Source of the DNA: Streptomyces globisporus
GTDB lineage: Bacteria > Actinomycetota > Actinomycetes > Streptomycetales > Streptomycetaceae
Assembly: GCA_014649555.1 (NCBI GenBank)
Contig: BMTG01000004.1
Span: forward strand, 186,001-250,000
Direction: 5' to 3'
Length of the DNA: 64,000 nt
Below the pieces are notes generated by a model. It ran no database searches and had not been told where the DNA came from. It worked only from the letters and a program-made list of their open reading frames with translations. Position numbers and translations under genes: made by a program. This document shows positions 16,895-24,921 of this stretch, one piece after another. Position 1 is the first letter of the stretch, and each line of letters opens with the position of its first letter.

Positions 16895-18052
16895 TCAGAG
16901 CCGCTCGATGATCGTGACGTTGGCCTGTCCGCCACCCTCGCACATGGTCTGGAGGCCGTAGCGGCCGCCGGTGCGTTCCAGTTCGTGGAGCAGCGTCGTC
17001 ATGAGCCGGGCGCCGGTGGCGCCGAGCGGGTGGCCCAGGGCGATGGCCCCGCCGTTGACGTTGACCCGCTCGGGATCGGCACCGGTCTCTTTCAGCCAGG
17101 CGAGGACGACCGGGGCGAACGCTTCGTTGATCTCGACGAGGTCGATGGCGTCGAGGGTGAGGCCGGTCTTCTTCAGGGCGTGGGCGGTGGCGGGGATCGG
17201 GGCCGAGAGCATCCGGATGGGGTCCTCGCCCCGTACGGACAGGTGGTGGATGCGGGCCCGGGGGGTGAGGCCGTGTTCGGCGACGGCCCGTTCCGAGGCG
17301 ATGAGCAGGGCGGCGGCCCCGTCGGAGACCTGGGAGGAGCAGGCGGCGGTGATGGTGCCGCCCTCGACGACGGGGCGCAGTCCGGCCATTTTCTCCAGGG
17401 TGGTGTCGCGGCGCGGCCCCTCGTCGGCGGTGACGTTCCCGTACGCGACGGTCTCGCGGGCGAAGCGGCCCTCGTCGAGGGCGCGGACGGCCCGCCGGTG
17501 GGAGGTGAGGGCGAACTCCTCCATGTCGCGGCGGCTGATGCCCCATTTCTCGGCGATGAGCTGGGCGCCGTGGAACTGGTTGACGGGCGCGTCGCCGTAG
17601 CGGGCGCGCCAGCCCTCGCTGCCCGCGTAGGGCCCCTGAGTGAGGCCGAGGGGTTCGGCGGCCCGGCGGGAGGCGAAGGCGATGGGGATCTGGGTCATGT
17701 TCTGGGTGCCGCCCGCGACGACGAGGTCCTGGGTGCCGGAGAGGACGCCCTGGGCGGCGAAGTGGAGTGCCTGCTGCGAGGAGCCGCACTGCCGGTCGAT
17801 GGTGACGCCGGGAACCTCCTCGGGCAGTCCTGCGGCGAGCCATGACGTACGGGCGATGTCGCCGGCCTGCGGCCCGACGGTGTCGAGGCAGCCGAAGACG
17901 ACGTCCTCGACGGCCGCCGGGTCGACGCCCGACCGGGCGATCAGCTCGCGCAGCACATGGGCGCCGAGGTCGGCGGGGTGGACGGCCCCGAGGCCTCCTC
18001 CGCGCCGTCCGACGGGGGTACGTACCGCTTCGACGATGTAGGCCTCGGTCAT
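16895..18052 (-). CDS. fadA6: Acetyl-CoA acyltransferase (thiolase), FadA6-like
   Basis: A 385-residue thiolase that cleaves beta-ketoacyl-CoA. The nucleophilic Cys89 lies in DRQCGSSQQALHFAA. The C-terminal GHPLGATGARL and CEGGGQANVTI supply the catalytic His and second Cys. In the HIP pathway FadA6 performs the late thiolysis after ring opening. The context supports this: kstR2 and ipdF lie directly upstream on the same strand, and echA20/ipdABC are nearby. Its ATG lies 37 bases after the kstR2 stop. A general thiolase is the alternative. Confidence 0.85.
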   Translation of the reverse strand: MTEAYIVEAVRTPVGRRGGGLGAVHPADLGAHVLRELIARSGVDPAAVEDVVFGCLDTVGPQAGDIARTSWLAAGLPEEVPGVTIDRQCGSSQQALHFAAQGVLSGTQDLVVAGGTQNMTQIPIAFASRRAAEPLGLTQGPYAGSEGWRARYGDAPVNQFHGAQLIAEKWGISRRDMEEFALTSHRRAVRALDEGRFARETVAYGNVTADEGPRRDTTLEKMAGLRPVVEGGTITAACSSQVSDGAAALLIASERAVAEHGLTPRARIHHLSVRGEDPIRMLSAPIPATAHALKKTGLTLDAIDLVEINEAFAPVVLAWLKETGADPERVNVNGGAIALGHPLGATGARLMTTLLHELERTGGRYGLQTMCEGGGQANVTIIERL

Positions 18053-18089
18053 GGCTGCTGCTCCTCACGCAGGCAGGAGGGACGTACGG

Positions 18090-18701
18090 CTAGGTGCGCA
18101 GGGCGATGCCGTCCAGGACCATCGAGAGGTACTGGCGGGCGATCTCCTCGGGGCTGTGGTGTCCGCCGGGCCGGTACCAGGAGGCGGCGACCCAGACGGT
18201 GTCGCGGACGAAGCGGTAGGTGAGGCGGATGTCGAGGTCGTCGCGGAAGGCGCCTTCGGTGACGCCGCGTTCCAGGGTGCCGAGCCAGGCCTTCTCGAAC
18301 TTGGTCTGCGAGTCGGCGAGATAGGCGAAGCGCGGCTGGGTGGCGAGGTGCTTGGACTCCTTCTGGTAGATCGCGACGGCGGGGCGGTGCCGGTCGATCT
18401 CCCGGAAGGACTCGGTGACCAGTGCCTCGATGGTCTCGCGGGGGCCGAGGCCGGCCGCCAGGACCTCGTCGTAGCCCTGCCAGAGCTCGTCGAGGAAGGT
18501 GGAGAGGATCTCGTCGAGCATCGATTCCTTGGAATCGAAGTGGTAGTAGAGGCTGCCCGCGAGCATCCCGGCCTCGTCGGCGACGCGGCGCACGGTGGTG
18601 GCGTTGTATCCCTGGGCGGCGAAGACCTCGGCGGCGGTGGCGAGCAGTTCCCGGCGTCGCTCCGGCGTGGGGGTCACCTGGGGCTTCTTCTTGGTAGACA
18701 C
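18090..18701 (-). CDS. kstR2: TetR-family repressor KstR2
   Basis: A 203-residue TetR regulator. The N-terminal HTH reads LLATAAEVFAAQGYNATT, then RRVADEAGMLAGSLYYHFDSKE. The ligand domain closely resembles M. tuberculosis KstR2 as I recall it, including IYQKESKHLATQPRFAYL, the DLDIRLTYRFVRDT region and a shared WYRPGG. KstR2 represses HIP catabolic genes and is released by HIP-CoA. Two palindromes in the divergent promoters of this gene set fit its consensus. It is co-transcribed between ipdF and fadA6, giving autoregulation through the site at 19574. Confidence 0.88.
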   Translation of the reverse strand: MSTKKKPQVTPTPERRRELLATAAEVFAAQGYNATTVRRVADEAGMLAGSLYYHFDSKESMLDEILSTFLDELWQGYDEVLAAGLGPRETIEALVTESFREIDRHRPAVAIYQKESKHLATQPRFAYLADSQTKFEKAWLGTLERGVTEGAFRDDLDIRLTYRFVRDTVWVAASWYRPGGHHSPEEIARQYLSMVLDGIALRT

Positions 18702-18731
18702 CCGGCCATTGTCCGTCCACGGCCTGTGTGT

Positions 18732-19514
18732 TCACGCATGCTGGCTGCTGACGGGGACGACCTCGCCGGTCATGTACGAGGAGTAGCCGCTGGCGAGGAA
18801 GACGATGACGTTGGCGACCTCCCAGGGTTCGGCGTACCGGCCGAAGGCCTCCTTCCCGGTGAGTTCGGCGAGGAGTTCGGCGGAGGTGACCTTGGCGAGG
18901 TGGGGGTGCATGGCGAGGCTGGGGGCGACGGCGTTGACGCGTACGCCGTAGTCGGCGGCCTCGACGGCGGCGCAGCGGGTGAGGGCCATGACGCCGGCCT
19001 TGGCGGCGGCGTAGTGGGCCTGGCCGCGCTGGGCGCGCCAGCCGACGACGGAGGCGTTGTTGACGACGACTCCGCCCCGTCCGGCGGCCTTGAGGGAGCG
19101 GAGGGCGGCGCGGGTGCAGCGGAAGGTGCCGTTCAGGGTGACGTCGAGGATCTTCGTCCACTGGTCGTCGGTCATCTCGGTGAGTTCGGCGGTGCCGCCG
19201 AGTCCGGCGTTGTTGACGACGATGTCGAGGCCGCCGTGGGTGCGCTCGGTGTGTTCGAAGAGGGCGGCCACCTGGTCCTCGTCGGTGACATCGCAGGTCA
19301 GGGCGGTGACGCGGTCGGGCCCGAACGTGTCGGCGAGGGCGTGGGCGCTCTCCTTGAGCCGCCGGGCGTGGGCGTCGCTGACGACGACGCGGGCGCCCTC
19401 CTCCAGGAAGCGGCGGGCGGTGGCGCCGCCGATCCCGGCTCCTGCGGCGGCGGTGACGACGGCGGTGCGGCCGGTCAGCAGTCCGTGTCCCGGCAGGTAC
19501 GGCGGTGCGCTCAT
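18732..19514 (-). CDS. ipdF: Short-chain dehydrogenase, IpdF-like
   Basis: A 260-residue SDR. It shows AVVTAAAGAGIGGATARRFL (cofactor loop), CDVTDEDQV, NNAG, and catalytic Ser and YAAAK (NNASVVGWRAQRGQAHYAAAKAG). IpdF (Rv3559c, about 262 residues) oxidises the 5-hydroxyl of a HIP-derived CoA ester in mycobacteria; length and position next to kstR2 and fadE30 match. The ATG at 19514 follows CAGGGGGAT. It is the first gene of the leftward operon ipdF-kstR2-fadA6, starting at a KstR2-like operator. Confidence 0.82.
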   Translation of the reverse strand: MSAPPYLPGHGLLTGRTAVVTAAAGAGIGGATARRFLEEGARVVVSDAHARRLKESAHALADTFGPDRVTALTCDVTDEDQVAALFEHTERTHGGLDIVVNNAGLGGTAELTEMTDDQWTKILDVTLNGTFRCTRAALRSLKAAGRGGVVVNNASVVGWRAQRGQAHYAAAKAGVMALTRCAAVEAADYGVRVNAVAPSLAMHPHLAKVTSAELLAELTGKEAFGRYAEPWEVANVIVFLASGYSSYMTGEVVPVSSQHA

Positions 19515-19573
19515 CGGCCCATCCCCCTGACGTCTCATGACTCCTCGACGGTGCGTGAGCCGTACGTTAACCT

Positions 19574-19587
19574 ACCAAACACTTGTT
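19574..19587. promoter_or_regulatory. KstR2-like operator, site 2
   Basis: ACCAAACACTTGTT matches 9 of 10 fixed bases of the KstR2 motif AnCAAGnnCTTGnT. The wider CCAAACACTTGTTAGG differs by one base from the reverse complement of site 1 at 10898-10919. It sits in the 101-base divergent promoter of ipdF and fadE30. Confidence 0.82.
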
Positions 19588-19615
19588 AGGGAACGGTCTC
19601 ACGGAAGGCGGCCCC

Positions 19616-20761
19616 ATGGATCTGGAGCAGACAGCACGGACCGAGGCGCTGCGGACCGAGGCCCGGGCCTGGCTGCGGGAGCACGTACCGGCCCGGCCGC
19701 TGCCCTCCCTGGAGACCGGGGAGGGGTTCGCCGCGCACCGGGAGTGGGAGGCGCTGCTGCACTCCGGCCGGTGGTCGGCGGTCTCCTGGCCCGAGGAGTA
19801 CGGGGGCCGGGGCGCGGATCTCTTCGGCTGGCTGGCGTTCGAGGAGGAGTACTGGGCGGCGGGCGCGCCGGGCCGGGTCTCGCAGAACGGGGTCAGCCTC
19901 CTCGCCCCGACCCTCCTCGCCCACGGCACGGCCGCCCAGCGGGCCCGGGTGCTGGGGCCGATGGCGAGCGGCGAGGTGATCTGGGCGCAGGCCTGGTCGG
20001 AGCCGGAGGCCGGATCGGATCTGGCGGCGCTGCGCTCGCGGGCGGTGCGGACGGAGGGCGGCTGGCTGCTGTCGGGACAGAAGACGTGGTCCTCGCGGGC
20101 GGCGTTCGCGGACCGGGCGTTCGGGATCTTCCGTACGGACCCGGGGGCGGCGAAGCCGCACCAGGGGCTGACGTATCTGATGTTCGGGCTGCGGGACCCC
20201 GGGGTGACGGTCCGTCCGATCGGGCGGCTGGACGGGAAGCCGGCGTTCGCCGAGATCTTCCTGGACGAGGTCTTCGTACCGGACGAGGACGTCATCGGGG
20301 AGCCGGGGCAGGGCTGGCGCATCGCCATGTCGGCGACCGGCGACGAGCGGGGCCTCACCCTCCGCTCCCCCGGCCGCTTCCTGGCCGCCGCCGGCCGGCT
20401 GCGCGAGCTGTGGCGCCGGGCGGGCGACCCTGCGGACACGGCGCTGCGGGACCGGGTGGCGGAAGCGGTGATCGGGGCGCGGGCGTATCAGCTGTTCACG
20501 GCCGCCTCGGCGTCGCGGTTCGCGGCGGGCGCGGCGCTCGGGCCGGAGTCCAGCCTGAACAAGGTGTTCTGGTCGCGTTATGACATCGAGCTGCACGAGA
20601 CGGCGCTCGACCTGCTGGGCCCGGACGCGGAGGTGGCGGACACCGCGTGGGCGGAGGGGTACGTTTTCGCGCTCGCCGGGCCGATCTACGCCGGGACGAA
20701 CGAGATCCAGCGCGACATCATCGCCGAGCGTCTGCTCGGCCTGCCGAAGGGGCGGCGCTGA
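19616..20761 (+). CDS. fadE30: Acyl-CoA dehydrogenase, FadE30-like
   Basis: A 381-residue FAD enzyme that introduces a C=C bond into an acyl-CoA. N-terminal SWPEEYGGRGADLFGWLAFEEEYW, the central ACAD signature WAQAWSEPEAGSDLAALRSRA, and the C-terminal GPIYAGTNEIQRDIIAERLLGLP fit the family. FadE30 (Rv3560c, ~385 residues) acts early on HIP-CoA. The ATG at 19616 follows GGAAGG seven bases upstream. Its TGA overlaps the next ATG. Control by KstR2 is inferred from the operator just upstream. Confidence 0.84.
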   Translation: MDLEQTARTEALRTEARAWLREHVPARPLPSLETGEGFAAHREWEALLHSGRWSAVSWPEEYGGRGADLFGWLAFEEEYWAAGAPGRVSQNGVSLLAPTLLAHGTAAQRARVLGPMASGEVIWAQAWSEPEAGSDLAALRSRAVRTEGGWLLSGQKTWSSRAAFADRAFGIFRTDPGAAKPHQGLTYLMFGLRDPGVTVRPIGRLDGKPAFAEIFLDEVFVPDEDVIGEPGQGWRIAMSATGDERGLTLRSPGRFLAAAGRLRELWRRAGDPADTALRDRVAEAVIGARAYQLFTAASASRFAAGAALGPESSLNKVFWSRYDIELHETALDLLGPDAEVADTAWAEGYVFALAGPIYAGTNEIQRDIIAERLLGLPKGRR

Positions 20762-21792
20762 TGCGTTTTCTGCTCACCGACGAGCAGCGGGAGTTCGGGC
20801 GGTCCCTGGACGCGCTGCTGACGGCGGCGGACACCCCGGCGGTCCTGCGGGCGTGGGCGGCCGGGGACCACGGTCCGGGGCGGGCCCTGTGGGGGCGGCT
20901 CGCGGACGCGGGGGTGTTCGCGCTGGCGGTCCCCGAGGCGTACGGGGGTGTCGGGCCGCTGCCCGTGGAGGCGGCCGTCGCCTGCGTCGAGCTGGGTCGG
21001 CACGCGGTGCCAGGACCGGTCGCGGAGACCCTGGCGGCCGGGGTGCTGCTGGCCGGGGCGGGCGGTCCGGTGGCCGAGGAGTGGCTGCCGGGGATCGCGT
21101 CGGGGGCGGCGGTGGTGTCGCTGACCCTGGAGGGGTACGGGCCGTACGCCCCGGACGCGGACGCGGCGGACGCGGTGTTCACGGTGACCGGCGACGAACT
21201 GCGGCTCGCCCCGGGCCCCGGAGAGCCGTCGGCGTCGGCGGACCCGGCGCGCCGGCTGTTCCGTCCCGAGCCGGGCGGCGCCCCGGTCGCCAAGGGCCCG
21301 GCGATACGGGCAGCGGCACGGGCGGCGGGCGACACGGCCGCCTTCGCCACGGCGGCCCTGGCGCTCGGCTGCGGGGAGGAGCTGCTGCGGGCGACCGTGG
21401 CGTACGTGAAGCAGCGCACCCAGTTCGGCGTGCCCGTCGGCTCCTTCCAGGCGGTCAAGCACCGGCTCGCGGACACGCTGCTCGGCCTGGAGTTCGCGCG
21501 CCCGCTGCTGTACGGGGCGGCGGTGGAGCTGGCCTCGGAGGTCTCCCGGCCCGGGGCAGGAGCGGGAGCGGGATCGGCCGAGGGGTCGTCCGGGGCCGGG
21601 GCGGCGGTCGCGGCGGCGAAGGTGGCGGCGGGCGAGGCGGGATACGCGGCGGCCCGCACCGCCCTGCAACTGCACGGCGCGATCGGCTACACCGAGGAGC
21701 TGGACCTGGCGTGGTGGCTGCGCCGCGCCCGGCCGCTGCGGGACGTCTGGGGGACGCCGTCCGCGTGCCGGGCCCGGGTGCTGGCGGGGTGA
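20761..21792 (+). CDS. Acyl-CoA dehydrogenase-family protein (second ACAD of the HIP operon)
   Basis: A 343-residue ACAD-like subunit. MRFLLTDEQREFGRSLDALL, AVPEAYGGVGPLPVEAAVACVELGRHAVPGP and the C-terminal LQLHGAIGYTEELDLAWWLRRARPL fit the FadE31-33 type of the KstR2 regulon. It is shorter than full ACADs (~380) and lacks a clear central WAxxxTEPxxGSD signature. It may therefore form a heteromer, as known for several steroid ACAD pairs, or have a reduced active site. A low-complexity GAGAGAGSAEGSSGAGA insert lies near residue 265. TGATG overlap with fadE30 indicates coupling. Confidence 0.8.
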   Translation: MRFLLTDEQREFGRSLDALLTAADTPAVLRAWAAGDHGPGRALWGRLADAGVFALAVPEAYGGVGPLPVEAAVACVELGRHAVPGPVAETLAAGVLLAGAGGPVAEEWLPGIASGAAVVSLTLEGYGPYAPDADAADAVFTVTGDELRLAPGPGEPSASADPARRLFRPEPGGAPVAKGPAIRAAARAAGDTAAFATAALALGCGEELLRATVAYVKQRTQFGVPVGSFQAVKHRLADTLLGLEFARPLLYGAAVELASEVSRPGAGAGAGSAEGSSGAGAAVAAAKVAAGEAGYAAARTALQLHGAIGYTEELDLAWWLRRARPLRDVWGTPSACRARVLAG

Positions 21793-21819
21793 GCGCCCCC
21801 GCGTCCGCGGGGGCCGTGG

Positions 21820-22302
21820 TCACTTCCGGCGCACGGTGCGCAGCGGCTGCCCCGGCCGCCAGGACTGGATGACCAGTTCGTCGTTGTCGAGCCCGATCCG
21901 GACCACCTCGGTCAGTTCCGTACGGAAGAGGTGGAAGGGCTCGGGCGGGGTGGCCTCCTCGATGAAGCGGGCGATCACCTCCGGGTCGGTGATCTCCACG
22001 GCCCGGCCGCTGACCCGGACGTCGCCGTCGTTCATCTCGGCGTCCGGGCCCGGATTGGCGTGGAGCGCGAAGCGCGGGTCGCGGCGCAGGTCCAGGGCCT
22101 TGAACGAGTCCGGCATCATGCCGAGCAGCATCTCACCGAAGCGGAAGTCGGCCTCCAGGCCGGTGACCCGGGGCGAGCCGTCCTTCCGCAGGGTGGCCAG
22201 GACATGGTGCTTGTAGAGGCGGAAGCGGCGCTGGACGGTGTCGGCGAAGTCGGGTTCGGCGGTGGCGAAGCCGTCCCAGGAGAGGGGTGAAGAAGACGTC
22301 AT
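21820..22302 (-). CDS. Pyridoxamine 5'-phosphate oxidase-fold (PPOX) protein
   Basis: A roughly 160-residue split-barrel flavin/F420-binding-type protein. VQRRFRLYKHHVLATLRKDGSPRVTGLEADF, then GEMLLGMMPDSFKALDLRRDPRFALHANPG, then VRVSGRAVEIT is the usual order of the fold. The ligand and reaction cannot be told from this sequence. The start is uncertain: ATGs at 22302, 22311 and 22332 are in frame and none has a convincing Shine-Dalgarno, so I take 22302. It is convergent with the ACAD gene. Confidence 0.78.
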   Translation of the reverse strand: MTSSSPLSWDGFATAEPDFADTVQRRFRLYKHHVLATLRKDGSPRVTGLEADFRFGEMLLGMMPDSFKALDLRRDPRFALHANPGPDAEMNDGDVRVSGRAVEITDPEVIARFIEEATPPEPFHLFRTELTEVVRIGLDNDELVIQSWRPGQPLRTVRRK

Positions 22303-22366
22303 GGGCGCCATGGAACACGGGATACCCGACACCTTCTGTCCGATTTCCCCGGCTCTTCGCGGATCC

Positions 22367-22936
22367 TCACCCGCCCGAGAAGGTGATCAGCACCGCCTGG
22401 CCCATCGTCCGCAGGACCCCGGGCGACTCCCCGGCCGCCAGCACCGCGTCGTAGCGGTCCAGCCGGACACCGCCGCCCACGCTCTCCAGCTCCGCGCCGT
22501 CGTCGAGGGAGACGGTGAGCACCGCGCCGCCCTCCGGCGGGAGCAGGCGGACCGTGCCGCAGACGACGGCGGTCTCCGCGCGCGTACGGGCCCTGCGGTA
22601 CATGACGTTGAGATTGACGACGGGCCCGCCCAGCAGGAAGCCCTCGGTGGGCAGGTCGCCGGGGAAGCCGTGCGGCCACAGGAGCTCGTCCACGATGTGG
22701 TGCTCGCCGCCGACGACGAGGTCCATGCCCGCGCCCTCGACCACGGTGAGGATGCGGTCCACCCCGGGGAAGGCGGAGAAGGGCCCGTCGGCGGTGACGT
22801 CCGCGAGGCTGACGCGCCAGTCGAAGGCGTCGGCCCCCGCGCCCTCGGGGCCGGTGGCGATCTCCCGGGTGAGCCCGCCGCCGTTCTTCCAGGGGGCGGG
22901 GCTCAGATCGGCGGCGCGCAGGATCCGTACGGTCAT
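22367..22936 (-). CDS. HutD/Ves family protein
   Basis: A 189-residue cupin-like protein. The family signature is at the N-terminus: MTVRILRAADLSPAPWKNGGGLTREIA, followed by WRVSLADVTADGPFSAFPGVDRILTVVEG. HutD accompanies histidine utilisation in some bacteria, but no hut genes are seen here, so the role is open. Its ATG overlaps the stop of the upstream VWA gene by four bases, giving a two-gene unit. Confidence 0.88.
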   Translation of the reverse strand: MTVRILRAADLSPAPWKNGGGLTREIATGPEGAGADAFDWRVSLADVTADGPFSAFPGVDRILTVVEGAGMDLVVGGEHHIVDELLWPHGFPGDLPTEGFLLGGPVVNLNVMYRRARTRAETAVVCGTVRLLPPEGGAVLTVSLDDGAELESVGGGVRLDRYDAVLAAGESPGVLRTMGQAVLITFSGG

Positions 22937-23685
22937 GGGACGATCCCCTGCTCGCGGGCGGCGGCCAGCCAGAGCGGGAACTCGGCGACGAGCCGGTCGT
23001 ACAGCTCGGAGTCCGGGACCTTCCGGGGGTCGAGGCCCGCGTGGAAGTACCCGGCGTTGTCGACGGGCCGCTTGGCGGGCACGGCCAGCTCGTCGAGCTT
23101 GCGCAGGAAGTCGAACTGGCTGCTGCGGGTGTTGCCAAAACCGACGAACTGCCAGAACAGGGGCAGCTTCGCGGCCTTGCAGAGGTAGCGCTCGGCGGCG
23201 AGCTTGTTGATCGGGCCGCCGTCCGTCTGGAAGACGACCAGGGCGGGCGCGGTGGAGCCGCTGTCGAGGTAGTGGTCGATGACGGCGTCCATCGCCAGGT
23301 GGTAGCTCGTCTTCCCCATGTGCCCGAGGCCCGCCGCGATCTTGTCGATCCGGCCGTGGTGGTTGTCGAGGGCGATGTCGGTGACCGCGTCGACGTCGGT
23401 GGAGAAGAAGACGACGGGGACCGTGCCGTCGTCGTCGAGGTTGGCGGACAGGCCCAGGACCCGGTCGGCCAGCGCCTGGACGCTGCCGTCCTGGTAGTAG
23501 GGCTTCATCGAGCCGGAGTAGTCGATGACGAGGTAGACGGCCGCGCGGTGACCGTTCAGGCCGTGCTTCTCCAGCGAGACCCCGGCGCTCTTGTACAGGC
23601 TGACCAGGGCCGGAGCCGTCTCCTGGACCTTGGTCAGGCTGATGGCCGGGCCGCTCCTGCCCACGGCCGTGTCCACACCGTGCAT
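22933..23685 (-). CDS. von Willebrand factor A domain protein (TerF-like)
   Basis: A 250-residue protein dominated by a VWA domain. The metal-binding MIDAS motif is DYSGSMKPYY, and the later threonine and aspartate loops are at MGKTSYHLAMD and VVFQTDGGPINK. The overall pattern (AALVSLYKSAGVSLEKHGL then YLVIDYSGS) is that of tellurium-resistance-associated VWA proteins. The ATG at 23685 follows GGGGGGAG. No TerD genes are adjacent. The gene leads into hutD. Confidence 0.84.
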   Translation of the reverse strand: MHGVDTAVGRSGPAISLTKVQETAPALVSLYKSAGVSLEKHGLNGHRAAVYLVIDYSGSMKPYYQDGSVQALADRVLGLSANLDDDGTVPVVFFSTDVDAVTDIALDNHHGRIDKIAAGLGHMGKTSYHLAMDAVIDHYLDSGSTAPALVVFQTDGGPINKLAAERYLCKAAKLPLFWQFVGFGNTRSSQFDFLRKLDELAVPAKRPVDNAGYFHAGLDPRKVPDSELYDRLVAEFPLWLAAAREQGIVP

Positions 23686-23840
23686 GACGGCTCCCCCCAA
23701 CTCGGCGTTCCGCGTTCCGCGGAGTGACGAGCCTAGGCCACGGCCGGGCCCCGGGCACACGCCTCGTCACCCCGGTTCGCTATCTTGATCGCCGCCGCCC
23801 CCACCGGCCCCGTTGCCCACCCCCAGTGAAGGAGCCGGCC

Positions 23841-24749
23841 ATGGAGGCCGCCGCCACCACGTGTTACCGCCATCCGTCCACCGAGGCGTATGTCCGCTGC
23901 ACCCGTTGCGACCGCTACATCTGCCCGGACTGCATGCGGGAGGCCTCCGTCGGCCACCAGTGCGTGGAGTGCGTGAAGGAGGGACAGCGGTCGCTGCGGC
24001 AGCCCCGTACGGTCTTCGGCGGTGCCATGTCCCGGGCGACGGCGCCGGTGGTGACGTACGCCCTGATCGCGCTCAACGTGCTCGCCTACCTCGGCGAGGT
24101 GGTCCGGCCGGAGATCGTGGACCGGTTCGCGGTGCTGGGGGCGGCGCTCACCGGGCCGGACGGCGAGCAGTACTACTACCGGGGCGACACCTTCCCGGGG
24201 TACGAGCTGACGGGCATCGCGGACGGCGAGTGGTACAGGCTGGTGACCGGGGCGTTCCTGCACCTGCCGCCGGACGCCTCGTTCGGCGTGATGCACCTGC
24301 TGTTCAACATGTTCGCGCTGTGGAACATCGGCCGGGCGGTGGAGGGGCAGCTCGGCCGGACCCGCTATCTGGCGCTGTATCTGCTGTCGGCGGTGGGCGG
24401 TTCGGTGCTGGTGTACCTGCTGGCCCCGGACACCTCCACCGTCGGCGCCTCCGGTGCGGTCTTCGGCCTGGCCGCCGCGTACTGGGTCATCCACCGGCGG
24501 CTCGGCCATGACATGGCGGCCGTCAACCGCTTCATGGCCGGGTTCCTGATCTGGATGGTGCTCTCGGCGCTGTTCACCTCATGGCAGGGGCACCTGGGCG
24601 GGCTGCTGACCGGGGCGCTGGTGACGTATGGGCTGGCCTACGCACCGGCGAAGCTGCGGACCGGGCCCTTCCAGCTCGCGGGCGGGCTGGTGCTGCTGGG
24701 GCTGTTCGCGGTGGCGGTGGTGGTGAGGACCTCGGCGCTGACGGGCTGA
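23841..24749 (+). CDS. Rhomboid-family intramembrane serine protease with N-terminal zinc finger
   Basis: A 302-residue membrane protease that cuts transmembrane helices. Residues ~1-50 form a B-box-type zinc finger with Cys/His ligands at 8, 11, 20, 23, 28, 31, 39 and 44. Six or more membrane segments follow from residue ~65. The catalytic Ser204 is in VGASGAVFG and His251 in [17 protein letters not shown] lies seven bases before the ATG. The zinc finger is a common actinobacterial addition and probably faces the cytoplasm. Confidence 0.93.
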   Translation: MEAAATTCYRHPSTEAYVRCTRCDRYICPDCMREASVGHQCVECVKEGQRSLRQPRTVFGGAMSRATAPVVTYALIALNVLAYLGEVVRPEIVDRFAVLGAALTGPDGEQYYYRGDTFPGYELTGIADGEWYRLVTGAFLHLPPDASFGVMHLLFNMFALWNIGRAVEGQLGRTRYLALYLLSAVGGSVLVYLLAPDTSTVGASGAVFGLAAAYWVIHRRLGHDMAAVNRFMAGFLIWMVLSALFTSWQGHLGGLLTGALVTYGLAYAPAKLRTGPFQLAGGLVLLGLFAVAVVVRTSALTG

Positions 24750-24759
24750 ACGGGCTGAG

Positions 24760-24795
24760 GCGTCCGGGACGGCTGAAGGAGCTGACCCCGGACGC
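24760..24795. terminator. Hairpin after the rhomboid gene
   Basis: The arms GCGTCCGGG (24760-24768) and CCCGGACGC (24787-24795) lie just past the rhomboid stop. This is a probable terminator for that gene. Confidence 0.6.
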
Positions 24796-24877
24796 GCCAC
24801 GGCGCCCGCCGAGTCCGGTCGGGGACAGGCAGGCGCCGCGTTCAGTTCCGTACGCCGTTGTACGGGACGTATCAAGG

Positions 24878-24912
24878 GGGTGCCCCCGGGCCGCGTGGCC
24901 CAGGGGGAACCC
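24878..24912. terminator. Large GC-rich hairpin between rhomboid and gltD
   Basis: A nearly complete inverted repeat, TGCCCCCGGGCC with GGCCCAGGGGGAA around a GCGT loop, lies just past the gltD stop in the convergent gap. It is probably bidirectional. Confidence 0.65.
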
Positions 24913-24921
24913 GGGTGGTGC

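Noticed and set aside
22367-23685. Tellurium-resistance or histidine-utilisation cluster around the VWA/HutD pair
   Set aside because: No TerD/TerC or hut genes are adjacent, so the two proteins do not support either system here.
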